Shown here one piece after another: positions 14,727 through 23,195 of a stretch of 40,580 bases of DNA. Within the stretch, counting starts at the first letter, position 1; each line of letters opens with the position of its first letter. Made by a program: the position numbers and the translations under genes. Source of the DNA: CAYOVG01 sp964407285 (GTDB taxonomy: Bacteria > Desulfobacterota > Syntrophobacteria > Syntrophobacterales > Syntrophobacteraceae); assembly GCA_964407285.1 (NCBI GenBank), contig CAYOVG010000016.1:1-40580 (forward strand), read 5' to 3'. The notes under the pieces were generated by a model. The model made no database searches. It was not told where the DNA came from and saw nothing but the letters and a program-made list of their open reading frames with translations.

Positions 14727-15512
14727 ATGTCGATCATAGATCGCCGCAAAGGGATGAGAAGGATGACCAGCCGAAATCACGATGTACGGAAGCGGGCCGG
14801 GAGCGACGGAAAGACGCGCGATCCGGCGACGGCGCCCGTAACCGCGGAACAGGAGAATCGAACCTCCGGCGTGCCGTATTCGGGATTTAGTCCCGATTCC
14901 GGAGACCGATCTTCCGAAGAGGCCGGTGGCGCCGGTAACGCATCGAACCCCGATTTCGAAGCAGCCGCTTCCGAAGAAGCCGGGCTCCCCGGAGCCTCTC
15001 CCGGTCCCGCTTCCGGATGCGGTGCGGGACCTGCCGGTATTCCCGGCAATTCCCGACGGTACCCGGCGCGGCCCATGGTCGGTGTCGGGGCCATCATTTT
15101 CCGCGGCGGGAGCGTGCTCCTCGTGCGCCGGGGACGGGAGCCCGCGTACGGGCAGTGGACGGCGCCGGGTGGACTGGTGAAGGTCGGAGAGAGTCTGCAA
15201 GATGCGGTTCGCCGCGAGGTTCTGGAAGAATCCGGGCTGGACGTGAAGGTTCTGGACCTTGCGGCCGTGCTGGACCGGGTGATATACGATGCGCAGGGCC
15301 GCATCGAGTACCATTACGTTATTCTGGATTTCATCTGCGAAGCTGCTCACGGAGACCCCATGGCGGCCGGCGATGTGATGGACTGCGCATTCGTCCCCCT
15401 GGACTCCCTCGGGTCCATGGACATGACCCATGGAACGGAAGAAGTGATCCGGCGAGCCTTCGACCGTATCCATGGTGGGAGTTCGCCGCCCGTGTACGAT
15501 GCCCGCCTCTGA
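14727..15512 (+). CDS. NUDIX hydrolase with low-complexity N-terminal extension
   Basis: The C-terminal ~145 residues are a complete NUDIX domain that would hydrolyse a nucleoside diphosphate linked to another group. The NUDIX box is GLVKVGESLQDAVRREVLEE followed by SGL, with all catalytic glutamates present. The domain opens with RYPARPMVGVGAIIFRGG, the usual beginning of ADP-ribose-pyrophosphatase-like members. The first ~110 residues are Gly/Ala/Ser/Glu-rich, without recognisable fold, and may be untranslated: no good ribosome site precedes 14727, and the real start could lie much further downstream. Substrate unknown. Confidence 0.85.
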   Translation: MSIIDRRKGMRRMTSRNHDVRKRAGSDGKTRDPATAPVTAEQENRTSGVPYSGFSPDSGDRSSEEAGGAGNASNPDFEAAASEEAGLPGASPGPASGCGAGPAGIPGNSRRYPARPMVGVGAIIFRGGSVLLVRRGREPAYGQWTAPGGLVKVGESLQDAVRREVLEESGLDVKVLDLAAVLDRVIYDAQGRIEYHYVILDFICEAAHGDPMAAGDVMDCAFVPLDSLGSMDMTHGTEEVIRRAFDRIHGGSSPPVYDARL

Positions 15513-15623
15513 GTTCCACCAGGGTAGTTCCCGCCTCATCCTGCGAATCCGGTTTGTCGGGGTTTCAGCGTTTTTTCTCATTATTCCAAATAACGGCTTG
15601 ACTTTGTTCGTCCTCTATGATTT

Positions 15624-15643
15624 ATGACGGACCAGTCCGTCAT
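15624..15643. promoter_or_regulatory. Perfect palindrome, candidate TetR operator
   Basis: ATGACGGACCAGTCCGTCAT is two 9-base arms around CA with no mismatch. It lies just downstream of a TTGACT box at 15598-15603, where it would cover the -10 region. The TetR-family gene starts 161 bases further on, so autoregulation is the simplest reading. Confidence 0.6.
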
Positions 15644-15803
15644 TGGAGATCGTTCGCGTATGGGTTTTATGGATTGTTCCGGCGCGCCTGCCCGGGGACG
15701 ATGTCCGCGAAGGTTCGCGCCTTCCGGTTTTCTGCCCGCGGGCGTGCGGAGACGGAAACGGGAAAAACGGCGGTCTCAAAGGTAAGAGAAAGAAAGGTGG
15801 AAA

Positions 15804-16733
15804 GTGGTCCGAAAGCAGCAGACGGTACGAAACATCGTTAAGAGGCTTGCCCGGAACAGCGGCGATCTCGATGCGGTATCCCGCACTATCGAACGCCATG
15901 TCCGTATGGACCGCCCCCAGGGGGAAATCCTGGAAGAACTCGTTCAGTGTTTCTTGGCGATCAGTGGTTTGCGCAGGCAGGACGCGGTCCATTCCGACCT
16001 GTCGCCCTCGCGGCTCATCGAAGCTTTCCGGAGCGTGATCCGGGAGAAGGGAATCGACGCCGACAAGTTCTATGCCCTCCTCATCGAGCGGATGCTCGTG
16101 GAGGGAAATGCAGGCGATAGCGGCTCCCACGGGCAGGCCAGACCCGCCGCAAAGGAAAGGGTCCTGGAGGCTGCTTTCGAAGTCTTCACCGAAAAAGGCT
16201 TTCATATGACCACCGTGGACGAGATCGCCGAAAGGGCGGGAGTTGGAAAGGGCACCCTGTACAGGTACTTCTCCAACAAGGAAGGGCTCTTCAACGAGTT
16301 GGTGCGGCTGCGCCTGGCGGAACTGGAGGAAAATACGCAGACCATCCTGAACGGCGAGGATGACGCGCTTACGATGATCACCAAGTACCTGCGCATCTAT
16401 TTCGAGTTCTTCGACCACAACCAGCGGCTTTATCGGCTCATCGTCCAGGAGGGTCTGGACGTGGGGGGCCGGATGGAGGATCTCTACGTAAAGAAGGTTC
16501 TGCGGCGGGTTCCGGTTCTTAAACGGAAGATATACGAGGCAAGCCAGAACGGCGTGCTGAAAGACATCGATTTTCAGACCGTTTTCTTCGGTACCATGGG
16601 GTTCGTGCATGGGGTCATCCAGAAGTGGCTGGCCCACGATTGTTCATACTCTCTGGTGGAGGAGCTGCCCGCCGTTGTCGAGGTCCTGTTCTACGGATTT
16701 TGTGCGAAACGCGATCTATCAACCGAAAACTGA
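15804..16733 (+). CDS. TetR-family regulator with extra N-terminal domain
   Basis: The TetR DNA-binding domain is at residues ~113-165 (RVLEAAFEVFTEKGFHMTTV, then IAERAGVGKGTLYRYFSNKE) and the helical ligand domain follows to residue 309. TetR proteins usually begin with the DNA-binding domain. This one has about 110 residues before it, predicted helical and without a family I know, including RNIVKRLARNSGDLDAVSRT and EILEELVQCFLAISGLRRQD. The GTG start at 15804 has a GGTGG only three bases upstream, so the start is uncertain, but the open frame and its codon use support the extension being translated. The likely operator is at 15624-15643. An acyl carrier protein gene follows 18 bases later, so the regulator may respond to acyl compounds. 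Confidence 0.85.
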   Translation: MVRKQQTVRNIVKRLARNSGDLDAVSRTIERHVRMDRPQGEILEELVQCFLAISGLRRQDAVHSDLSPSRLIEAFRSVIREKGIDADKFYALLIERMLVEGNAGDSGSHGQARPAAKERVLEAAFEVFTEKGFHMTTVDEIAERAGVGKGTLYRYFSNKEGLFNELVRLRLAELEENTQTILNGEDDALTMITKYLRIYFEFFDHNQRLYRLIVQEGLDVGGRMEDLYVKKVLRRVPVLKRKIYEASQNGVLKDIDFQTVFFGTMGFVHGVIQKWLAHDCSYSLVEELPAVVEVLFYGFCAKRDLSTEN

Positions 16734-16751
16734 AGATGTGAGGAGGAAAAA

Positions 16752-16997
16752 ATGGATCCCAATGAAATGAAAAGCAAAGTAATCGACATCATCTCCAATC
16801 AGTTGGGTGTGGAGAAGGAAGTCATCACTCCCGAAGCCAGCGTTGTGGACGATTTGGGCGCGGATTCCCTCGACGTGGTGGAGCTGGTCATGGCTCTCGA
16901 GGAATCGTTCGATCTGGAAATCCCGGATGAAGATGCCGAAAAGATCCGCACCGTTCAGGATATATTCGCCTATCTGTCCAGCCACATGGCGTCGTAG
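16752..16997 (+). CDS. acpP: Acyl carrier protein
   Basis: An 81-residue acyl carrier protein. The serine that receives phosphopantetheine is in LGADSLDVVELVMALEE, within the standard four-helix layout (helix 1 VKEKVID-like, acidic helix 2, DEDAEKIRTVQDIFAYL at the end). It carries growing acyl chains in fatty acid or related synthesis. The ATG follows GAGGAGG. It is not beside fabD, fabG or fabF here but directly after a TetR-type regulator, so it may be a second, specialised copy; this cannot be settled from the window. Confidence 0.93.
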   Translation: MDPNEMKSKVIDIISNQLGVEKEVITPEASVVDDLGADSLDVVELVMALEESFDLEIPDEDAEKIRTVQDIFAYLSSHMAS

Positions 16998-17470
16998 TTC
17001 TTCATGTGCCGTCCCGGGGGCGCGTCCTTCCCTGCCGGAGGGCTGCGCCGGACGGGCGGGAATCCCGGTTTTCCGGTTCTCGCGGGTTGTCCGCTTTTTC
17101 CCCGGCGGAACCGTTGCCATTATTCCCCCTCCGGGGGGAGAAGACGGGGGGTGTCGTGTAAAGTTCATGAACACCCCCTGCTTCCCGCAAGGGGAAATCG
17201 GTTCATAGCTCGGCCACGGGAAGCAACGCATCGAATATCCGCACTTATTTCGCCTATCTCATCCGAACCGGCTCGCAAGCTCGGACTCCGGCTCTTTACA
17301 GCCAATATCGAAGTGAATATAAGAACAGGACGGATGCGAGCGGTTTCGCACCTTCACGGCATTGCTTTCCCGGCTGCAAAAATCCGTGCACTTGCTCGAA
17401 AGGATGGAGTATACTGTAAATCCCCCGGGAAAAATGCAAATGACCTGAGTTGATATGAAAGGATAGTGGA
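16998..17470. other. Intergenic region with hairpins after acpP
   Basis: No supported gene. A short stem GCGG/CCGC followed by five U (17082-17099) may end the acpP transcript. A second hairpin pairs GGGGGTGT (17147-17154) with ACACCCCC (17171-17178) around a loop containing the palindrome GTTCATGAAC. A TATACT box at 17410-17415 may drive the response regulator gene, without a clear -35 box. Confidence 0.4.
17082..17099 (+). terminator. Possible intrinsic terminator after acpP
   Basis: A four-pair GC stem with a five-base loop is followed directly by TTTTT, 85 bases past the acpP stop. The stem is short, so this is tentative. Confidence 0.3.
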
Positions 17471-17842
17471 GTGCGACGAGTCCTTGTCATTGACGATGAC
17501 GACCAGATGCGCCGGATGCTCCGGAAAATGCTGGAAAGGGCCGGATATTCGGTGATGGATGCGGCGGACGGAAAGATCGGCATTGGGCTCCACAGGAGCA
17601 ATCCCGCCGACCTCATTATTACCGATGTATTCATGCCGGAGAAAGATGGGATTGAAACCATCATGGAACTTCATCGCGATTACCCCCGGTTGAAGATCAT
17701 AGCCATATCGGGTGGAGACAAGAGGATGGACTTTTCCTGCCTGGATATGGCCAGGCATCTCGGGGCGATGCGGGTCATTCCCAAACCCTTCGGCATGGAG
17801 AATTTCCTGAAGGTGGTGCGAGAACTGCTGGAATCGGAGTAG
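17471..17842 (+). CDS. CheY-like single-domain response regulator
   Basis: A 123-residue receiver domain with no output domain. The acidic pocket is VIDDDDQM, the phosphorylated Asp is in LIITDVFMPEKDG, the Ser switch is in AISGG, and the conserved Lys is in PKPFG. All functional residues are present. The GTG start at 17471 is preceded by a GGA-rich stretch; no ATG fits. It stands alone without a kinase beside it. It may take phosphate from a kinase elsewhere, such as the hybrid kinase in this window, but that is only a possibility. Confidence 0.9.
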   Translation: MRRVLVIDDDDQMRRMLRKMLERAGYSVMDAADGKIGIGLHRSNPADLIITDVFMPEKDGIETIMELHRDYPRLKIIAISGGDKRMDFSCLDMARHLGAMRVIPKPFGMENFLKVVRELLESE

Positions 17843-17880
17843 TCTTCCTTTTCGGGTTCCCACGCGGGAACGCATGCTGT

Positions 17881-18990
17881 TTATTTCTTTCCGTACTTTT
17901 TCTCCGTCAGGCAGAAAAGACCCTCGCCGGCGACTGCCGGTTTGAAACACAGATTATCGCATTTGCATTCCGATTTTGCCCTGTCTTCGGATTTCCACCT
18001 GTTGATGAGACCCGGTTCGCGGATGAATGGACGGCTCATGGCGACGAAGTCCGCATGGCCTTCCTCGACCAACCGTTCGGCCACGGCGCGGGAGCGGATT
18101 CCGCCGACCAGGATCAGGGGCATCGATACGCGTTCCCTGTATTTGCGGGCGGCGTCGAGATAGTAGCATTCCTGGTTTTCGGAATCGAGTTTCCCCCTCC
18201 TCACCGGGGAGAATTTGCCGGAGTAGGTAATTCCGCCGCTCAGTTCCAGGGCATCCGCACCGGCCTCCTGGAGCATCAGGGCGACCTGGACCATTTCGTC
18301 TTCGGAAAAGCCGCCTTCCACGTAGTCCTGGGCATTGAGTTTGACCAGGAGGGGGTATCCGGTTCCAACGGCGTTCCGTATGCTCTCCACGACGGCTAGA
18401 AGGAACCTGGCCCGGTTTTCCAGGTTTCCGCCGTATTCGTCCGTCCTCGTGTTGTAGAAGGGGGAGAGGAACTGGCTGATGAGGTAACCGTGGGCCGCAT
18501 GGACTTGCACCCCGTCGAAACCGGCATCCCCGGCCCGCTCCGCGCTCCGGCCGAAAGCCTCCACCACGGCGTCGATTTCGTGCTGCGCCATCGCTCTGCA
18601 CAGCGGGCTGCTCTTGCCTTCCAGGGGGGACGGTCCCACGGCGGGGATTCCCGTCACGTCGACGAGGGCATGGCACCCGGCGTGGGCGATCTGCATCACG
18701 ATCTTTCCCCCCGCCTCGTGAACCGCATCGACCATCTTTCCATGTCCGGGAATGAGGGCGTCGTCATGAATGCCCAGTTGGCGGGGGCTCGCCATCCCTT
18801 CGGGGCTCACGTACGCGTGGCCGGTAACGATCAGCCCCACACCGCCCCGCGCCAGCTTCACCATCAGATCGATGAGCTTCGGGGTGGACGACCCATCGTC
18901 GCCGGCCATCCCTTCCCACGTGGCCGAACGGACAAAACGGTTGGACAGGGCCATGCCATTTATGACGCTGCTCTCGAACAGCTTCGACAC
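17881..18990 (-). CDS. NADH:flavin oxidoreductase of the old yellow enzyme family
   Basis: A 369-residue FMN-dependent TIM barrel that reduces enones or similar substrates with NAD(P)H. Family motifs are visible: LSNRFVRSATWEGMA at the start, IAHAG, and HAAHGYLISQFLSPFYNTRT with DEYGG, then VGGIRS for the FMN phosphate. It has only the barrel, without the Fe-S and second flavin domains of 2,4-dienoyl-CoA reductase. The C-terminus carries a short Cys cluster (CKCDNLC) and one more Cys (GLFC), as in a few anaerobe members, with unknown role. I chose the GTG at 18990, seven bases after GGAGG; 32 upstream residues of open frame are probably untranslated. Confidence 0.92.
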   Translation of the reverse strand: MSKLFESSVINGMALSNRFVRSATWEGMAGDDGSSTPKLIDLMVKLARGGVGLIVTGHAYVSPEGMASPRQLGIHDDALIPGHGKMVDAVHEAGGKIVMQIAHAGCHALVDVTGIPAVGPSPLEGKSSPLCRAMAQHEIDAVVEAFGRSAERAGDAGFDGVQVHAAHGYLISQFLSPFYNTRTDEYGGNLENRARFLLAVVESIRNAVGTGYPLLVKLNAQDYVEGGFSEDEMVQVALMLQEAGADALELSGGITYSGKFSPVRRGKLDSENQECYYLDAARKYRERVSMPLILVGGIRSRAVAERLVEEGHADFVAMSRPFIREPGLINRWKSEDRAKSECKCDNLCFKPAVAGEGLFCLTEKKYGKK

Positions 18991-19241
18991 TTCGCATCCT
19001 CCAGAAGAAAACAACGTGAACTCGATGTGTAACAGCCTGTAATCAGGGATTGTCCAGGTTCGTAAAAAATACTGTTTCTTCTCCACAATACCGGCCCGTG
19101 TATGTTAAAGATGCCGGATGCCGGTGGTTTCCGAATTCCGGCAGCGGCCGTTTCCACACCGGACCGAACGGCGCATCCTAAGGAGATGAATCATAGCCTG
19201 ACGGCGAAATATTTGAAACCCGACGAAAGGAGAAAAAAACT

Positions 19242-20336
19242 ATGGAAATGGAAAAAGACCTGCAGATTTACGAGGCTCTCGCGGAGCACCTCGACCGTCT
19301 CCCCGCCGGGTTTCCGCGCACTCCAACGGGAGTCGAGATGCGTATCCTCAAAAGGCTCTTTGCGCCAGAGGAGGCGATGCTGGCGCGGTGTCTGGCGATG
19401 AAGCCCGAATCCGCTGCCGACATCGCGGCCCGCGCGGGTGCGGCCGCCGAGGATGTGTTGCCCCGGCTGGAGGAGATGTCCCGCAAGGGGCTCATCTTCC
19501 GGGTCCGCAAGGGACCCCGCACCTATTTCATGGCGGCTCAGTTCGTGATCGGCATATGGGAATACCACGTGAACGATCTGGACGAGGATTTGATCAGGGA
19601 CGTCAACGAGTATCTCCCCTACTTCATCCAGGAAGGCTACAGGGTGAATATCCCTCAACTGCGCACCATTCCGGTGTCCCGGTCGGTGCAGGCGGAGCAG
19701 GCGGTAATGCCCTACGAGGAGGCGAAACGGATCGTCTCCGAACAGAACAAGATCGTGGTAGCCCCATGCATCTGCCGCAAGGAACACGCCATCATGGGAG
19801 AGGGGTGCGATCGGCCGCTGGAAACCTGTTTCGTTTTCGGCACGGGGGCTGCCTACTACGAGGAAAACGGCCTGGGCCGCCCCGTGGACAAAGAGGAAGC
19901 ATTGAGGCTGCTCCAGGCGGCCGAGGATGCCGGCCTGGTCCTTCAGCCGTCCAACGCCAGGCAGGCCGTCAACATCTGCACCTGCTGCGGGTGTTGCTGC
20001 CAGATCCTGAAGAACCTCAAGAAGCTTCCAAATCCCGCCCGGTACGTGGCGTCCAACTACTATGCCGTTGTGGATGCTCCGGCGTGTACGGGATGCGGGA
20101 TCTGTCCGGACAGGTGCTGGATGGACGCCATAACCATGGAAGGCAATGTAGCTTCCGTAAACCGGGACCGGTGCATCGGATGCGGACTCTGCACCGCCGC
20201 CTGTCCCGACGGCGCCGTTCGCCTCCACTGTACGCCCGCAGGGAAACGCAGGGAACCCCCCAGGTACCTCTGGGAGACTTTCATGAATATCGCCGAAGAG
20301 CGTGTGGCGCGGCTGAAGGCGTTGAAGGAGGAGTAG
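19242..20336 (+). CDS. Winged-helix plus multi-cluster 4Fe-4S protein
   Basis: A 364-residue cytoplasmic Fe-S protein. Residues ~25-95 look like a small winged-helix module (AADIAARAGAAAEDVLPRLE, then LIFRVRKGPRTYF). The middle has CICRKEH and a CTCCGCCC cluster that could bind one or two Fe-S centres. Two ferredoxin motifs close the protein: CTGCGICPDRC and CIGCGLCTAACP. Proteins of this shape are common in sulfate reducers and methanogens and are taken to move electrons, but no reaction is assigned. The ATG follows AAAGGAG. It stands alone between an oxidoreductase on the other strand and a decayed toxin gene. Confidence 0.85.
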   Translation: MEMEKDLQIYEALAEHLDRLPAGFPRTPTGVEMRILKRLFAPEEAMLARCLAMKPESAADIAARAGAAAEDVLPRLEEMSRKGLIFRVRKGPRTYFMAAQFVIGIWEYHVNDLDEDLIRDVNEYLPYFIQEGYRVNIPQLRTIPVSRSVQAEQAVMPYEEAKRIVSEQNKIVVAPCICRKEHAIMGEGCDRPLETCFVFGTGAAYYEENGLGRPVDKEEALRLLQAAEDAGLVLQPSNARQAVNICTCCGCCCQILKNLKKLPNPARYVASNYYAVVDAPACTGCGICPDRCWMDAITMEGNVASVNRDRCIGCGLCTAACPDGAVRLHCTPAGKRREPPRYLWETFMNIAEERVARLKALKEE

Positions 20337-20394
20337 CGATAGAGAGACTGGAAGTTGCCGATTGATTGGCGGTAGCTTAGAGGCTGCATTATCT

Positions 20395-20514
20395 TTGCGA
20401 ACGTTCCCTTACGATATCGATTATTACCGGACGGAACGTGGACGGAAGCCTTTCGAGGAGTGGCTGGACGGTCTTTCAGACCTGAAGGCGATAGCGAAGG
20501 TGCGCGTACGCCCG
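20395..20514 (+). pseudogene. Truncated HigB/Gp49-type toxin gene
   Basis: The frame encodes FPYDIDYYRTERGRKPFEEW followed by LDGLSDLKAIAKVRVR, the usual N-terminal half of RelE-like toxins of the phage Gp49/HigB type, which cut mRNA. After this point the sequence becomes a GC-rich palindromic element and the toxin's C-terminal half, including the catalytic strands, is missing. No antitoxin gene follows. The start (TTG at 20395) is uncertain. This is a remnant of a toxin-antitoxin pair. Confidence 0.7.
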
Positions 20515-20560
20515 GACCCCCGCTCCCCGCCTGCGCGGGGACAAGCTTCGCGGGGGCGAC
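20515..20560 (+). repeat. REP-like GC-rich palindromic element
   Basis: CCCCGC (20525-20530) pairs with GCGGGG (20535-20540), followed by a second CGCGGGGGCG arm. This is the look of the short palindromic repeats scattered in many proteobacterial genomes. It sits exactly where the toxin homology stops. Confidence 0.6.
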
Positions 20561-20638
20561 GGCTCAAGTGTTACCCCGTTTCGAACCATGCCCGAAAACG
20601 GAAACAACGTTACCAGCATACGGACTTCTCCAGGTTTA

Positions 20639-20661
20639 GACGCGGTCGCTTCGACCGCGTC
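20639..20661. repeat. Perfect 10-bp hairpin
   Basis: GACGCGGTCG and CGACCGCGTC are separated by three bases. No U-run follows on either side. It lies in the debris between the toxin remnant and ribBA. Confidence 0.55.
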
Positions 20662-20733
20662 GCCCGCCGGGTCTACTGTAGTAAGATCCGACTGACCGCG
20701 CTGCCCGCCACGACCGAAAGTCTAGTCCCATGA

Positions 20734-20904
20734 AAAGATGTCGTAAACTCGGGCGAATTTGCAGCGGTGGATTCCATAACAGTCTTACTTAACTTGAGAA
20801 AGGCGGATCTTCATGTTATAGAGGAATGGTCGCGCCAACTTGGGATCATAGGACAAGACGCCGCATGCATACGATCATTTCGGTCTTATGCTTATTTATA
20901 TTAG
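20734..20904 (+). pseudogene. Possible 57-codon gene remnant before ribBA
   Basis: An open frame without a convincing start contains GEFAAVDSITVLLNLRKADL followed by HVIEEWSRQLGIIGQ, which reads like real protein rather than random translation. I do not recognise the family. A GTG at 20767 is the only plausible start. It may be the end of a decayed accessory gene beside the toxin remnant, or chance. Confidence 0.2.
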
Positions 20905-20941
20905 GATCATAATAATCAGAATCAGGAAGGAGCCAGGAACA

Positions 20942-22180
20942 ATGCCAGTGGCAACCATCCCCGAAGCCCTTGAGGACATCCGCCAGGGTAAGATGGTCAT
21001 TTTGGTCGATGACGAAGATCGTGAAAACGAAGGCGATTTGTGCATGGCCGCCGAAATGACGACCCCGGAGGCGATCAATTTCATGGCCAAGTACGGCCGG
21101 GGCCTCATTTGCCTTTCCCTCACCCCGGAACATGTGGAACGTCTTCGGCTGCCCATGATGGTGCAGAAGAACCTCTCGCGATTCGAGACGGGTTTTACCG
21201 TTTCCATTGAGGCCCGGCAGGGTGTTACGACCGGAATCAGCGCCGCCGACCGCGCGCATACCATTCTCACCGCCGTTGCGGACGACGCGAAGCCGGAAGA
21301 CGTCGTAAGTCCGGGCCACATCTTTCCCCTGCGGGCGAGAAGAGGCGGGGTGCTCTTCCGCACCGGGCAAACGGAAGGTTCCGTCGACCTGGCCCGGCTG
21401 GCCGGGATGAAGCCGGCGGGGGTTATCTGTGAAATAATGAATGACGACGGCGCTATGGCCCGCATGCCCGACCTGGAGATATTCGCGAAGGAGCACGACC
21501 TGAAGATCGTCACCATCGCCGATATCATCAATTATCGGATGAAGAACGAGCACTTCGTGCGCAGGGCCGCGGTTGCCAGACTCCCCAGCCAGTACGGGGG
21601 CGAATTCCAGGTGATAGCCTACGAAAACGCTATCGACGAGTTCACCCACCTGGCTCTCGTCATGGGGGAAATCGGACCCGAGGACGATGTCCTGGTCCGG
21701 GTCCATTCGGAATGTCTTACCGGCGACGTGCTGGGGTCGATGCGTTGCGATTGCGGGTCGCAGCTTCGTGCTTCCATGATGCAGATCGCCAGGGAGGGGA
21801 AGGGGATTCTCCTCTACATGCGAAACCACGAGGGCAGGGGCATCGGCCTGGTGAACAAGCTCAAGGCCTACGCGCTCCAGGAGCAAGGGTACGATACGGT
21901 GGAAGCCAACGAGGCGTTGGGATTCCAGGCGGACCTTCGCGACTACGGCATAGGCGCTCAGATACTGGTGGACCTCGGTGTCAAGAAAATGCGCATCATG
22001 ACCAACAATCCGAAGAAAATTGTCGGACTCCAGGGGTATGGACTCACCATCACCGGCAGAGTGCCGATAGAAATTCCGCCGAACGAATGCAACATCGAGT
22101 ACTTGAAGGCCAAGTGCACCAAGATGGGTCATATACTGAACTGTTTCATGGAGGATGGAGTGGCGCATGAAAACATTTGA
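20942..22180 (+). CDS. ribBA: Bifunctional DHBP synthase / GTP cyclohydrolase II
   Basis: RibBA supplies both starting materials of riboflavin. The N-terminal half converts ribulose 5-phosphate to 3,4-dihydroxy-2-butanone 4-phosphate (DDEDRENEGDL, then RTGQTEGSVDLARLAG). The C-terminal half opens GTP (RVHSECLTGDVLGSMRCDCG with the zinc cysteines, then NHEGRGIGL). The 412 residues are full length and both active sites look complete. The ATG at 20942 follows AAGGAG; the upstream open frame rich in Ile is not coding. No FMN riboswitch motif is visible upstream. The stop overlaps ribH by 14 bases. Confidence 0.97.
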   Translation: MPVATIPEALEDIRQGKMVILVDDEDRENEGDLCMAAEMTTPEAINFMAKYGRGLICLSLTPEHVERLRLPMMVQKNLSRFETGFTVSIEARQGVTTGISAADRAHTILTAVADDAKPEDVVSPGHIFPLRARRGGVLFRTGQTEGSVDLARLAGMKPAGVICEIMNDDGAMARMPDLEIFAKEHDLKIVTIADIINYRMKNEHFVRRAAVARLPSQYGGEFQVIAYENAIDEFTHLALVMGEIGPEDDVLVRVHSECLTGDVLGSMRCDCGSQLRASMMQIAREGKGILLYMRNHEGRGIGLVNKLKAYALQEQGYDTVEANEALGFQADLRDYGIGAQILVDLGVKKMRIMTNNPKKIVGLQGYGLTITGRVPIEIPPNECNIEYLKAKCTKMGHILNCFMEDGVAHENI

Positions 22181-22634
22181 GGGGAAACTGCTTGCCCGGG
22201 ATCTTCGATTTGCCGTTATCGTCAGCCGCTTTAACGACTTCATCGGCGAACGGTTGCTGGGGGGGGCGATGGACGCTCTGATTCGTAGCGGGGCGAGCGA
22301 AGACAGCATTCACGTGTACAAGGTGCCGGGGGCGTTCGAAATTCCTCTGCTCGCCAAGAAAGTGGCCGGCACCGGGCGTTATGACGCGCTGATTTGCCTG
22401 GGCGCGGTGATTCGTGGTTCCACGCCGCATTTCGACTATGTGGCCAACGAGGTGTCCAAGGGGGTCGCGTCGGTGAGCCTCGAAACGGGGGTGCCCGTGA
22501 GCTTCGGCGTGCTCACGACGGACACGTTGGAGCAGGCCATCGAGCGGGCCGGCGCGAAAGCCGGGAACAAGGGATGGGATTCGGCTATCGTCGCCATTGA
22601 AATGGCCAACCTGATCAAACAGATAGCGTTCTAG
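22167..22634 (+). CDS. ribH: 6,7-dimethyl-8-ribityllumazine synthase
   Basis: RibH condenses the RibBA-derived butanone phosphate with the ribitylamino-pyrimidine to give lumazine, the step before riboflavin. The 155-residue protein shows FAVIVSRFNDFI, KVPGAFEIPLLAKK, CLGAVIRGSTPHFDYV with the catalytic His, and SFGVLTTDTLEQA followed by AGNKGWDSA. It starts inside the ribBA coding end, so translation is coupled. RibD and RibE are not in this window. Confidence 0.97.
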   Translation: MKTFEGKLLARDLRFAVIVSRFNDFIGERLLGGAMDALIRSGASEDSIHVYKVPGAFEIPLLAKKVAGTGRYDALICLGAVIRGSTPHFDYVANEVSKGVASVSLETGVPVSFGVLTTDTLEQAIERAGAKAGNKGWDSAIVAIEMANLIKQIAF

Positions 22635-22665
22635 ATACTCAGAAGAAAGATGCAACGGGAAGAAG

Positions 22666-23148
22666 ATGAGCAGCAGGCGAAGACGGTCTCGTGAAATAGC
22701 ACTGCAAGTTTTGTGTCAACTGGATGTATCGGAAGCCTCACCCGAAGATGCGCTTCGCCTTTACTATGAACTGATCGAGTTCGATCCGGATTCCTCCGAG
22801 GAATTCAAGGCGCCGGCCGCGTCGCGGCCCTTCGCGGAACGGATCGTGTACGGCGTGTTTCACAACAGGGCCGAGATCGACGGACTTATCGGCCTCGCCT
22901 CCGAGCACTGGCGGCTGGAGCGGATGTCGGTGGTGGATCGCAATACCTTGCGCATCGCCATCTACGAGATGATTCACTGTGCCGACATTCCTCCCAAGGT
23001 CTCGCTGAACGAAGCCATCGAACTCGGGAAGATCTACGGCAGCATGGAATCCGGGGCCTTTATAAACGGAATCCTCGACCGCCTGTATTCGAAGCTGCAG
23101 GAGGAAGGCTCGATCGCCTACAAGGAGTCCCCCGGAGAGGACGGCTAG
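22666..23148 (+). CDS. nusB: Transcription antitermination factor NusB
   Basis: NusB binds boxA RNA with NusE (ribosomal protein S10) and keeps RNA polymerase going through rRNA operons. The 160-residue all-helical protein begins with RRRSREIALQVLCQLDV and ends with IPPKVSLNEAIELGKIYGSM followed by SGAFINGILDRL, both standard. It follows ribH after 31 bases, the common ribH-nusB order. A strong hairpin lies just past the stop. Confidence 0.96.
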   Translation: MSSRRRRSREIALQVLCQLDVSEASPEDALRLYYELIEFDPDSSEEFKAPAASRPFAERIVYGVFHNRAEIDGLIGLASEHWRLERMSVVDRNTLRIAIYEMIHCADIPPKVSLNEAIELGKIYGSMESGAFINGILDRLYSKLQEEGSIAYKESPGEDG

Positions 23149-23165
23149 CGCCGTAACCGTTCAAT

Positions 23166-23189
23166 GGAGGCGGTTTTCACACCGCCTCC
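23166..23189 (+). terminator. Strong hairpin after nusB
   Basis: GGAGGCGGT and ACCGCCTCC form a perfect nine-pair stem with a six-base loop, 17 bases after the nusB stop. No U-run follows. Confidence 0.45.
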
Positions 23190-23195
23190 GGGCAG

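Noticed and set aside
12519..15581. A 1020-codon open frame on the minus strand
   Set aside because: It is a shadow of the Cache, chemoreceptor and NUDIX genes, which carry clear motifs on the plus strand; its own translation is His/Arg/Gly-rich without domains.
19191..19241. Possible leader peptide before the Fe-S protein (AAGGAG then ATGAATCATAGC)
   Set aside because: The frame runs far into the Fe-S gene with an unlikely composition; the real gene has its own ribosome site.
20740..20941. FMN riboswitch before ribBA
   Set aside because: None of the conserved blocks of the RFN element could be found in the leader.
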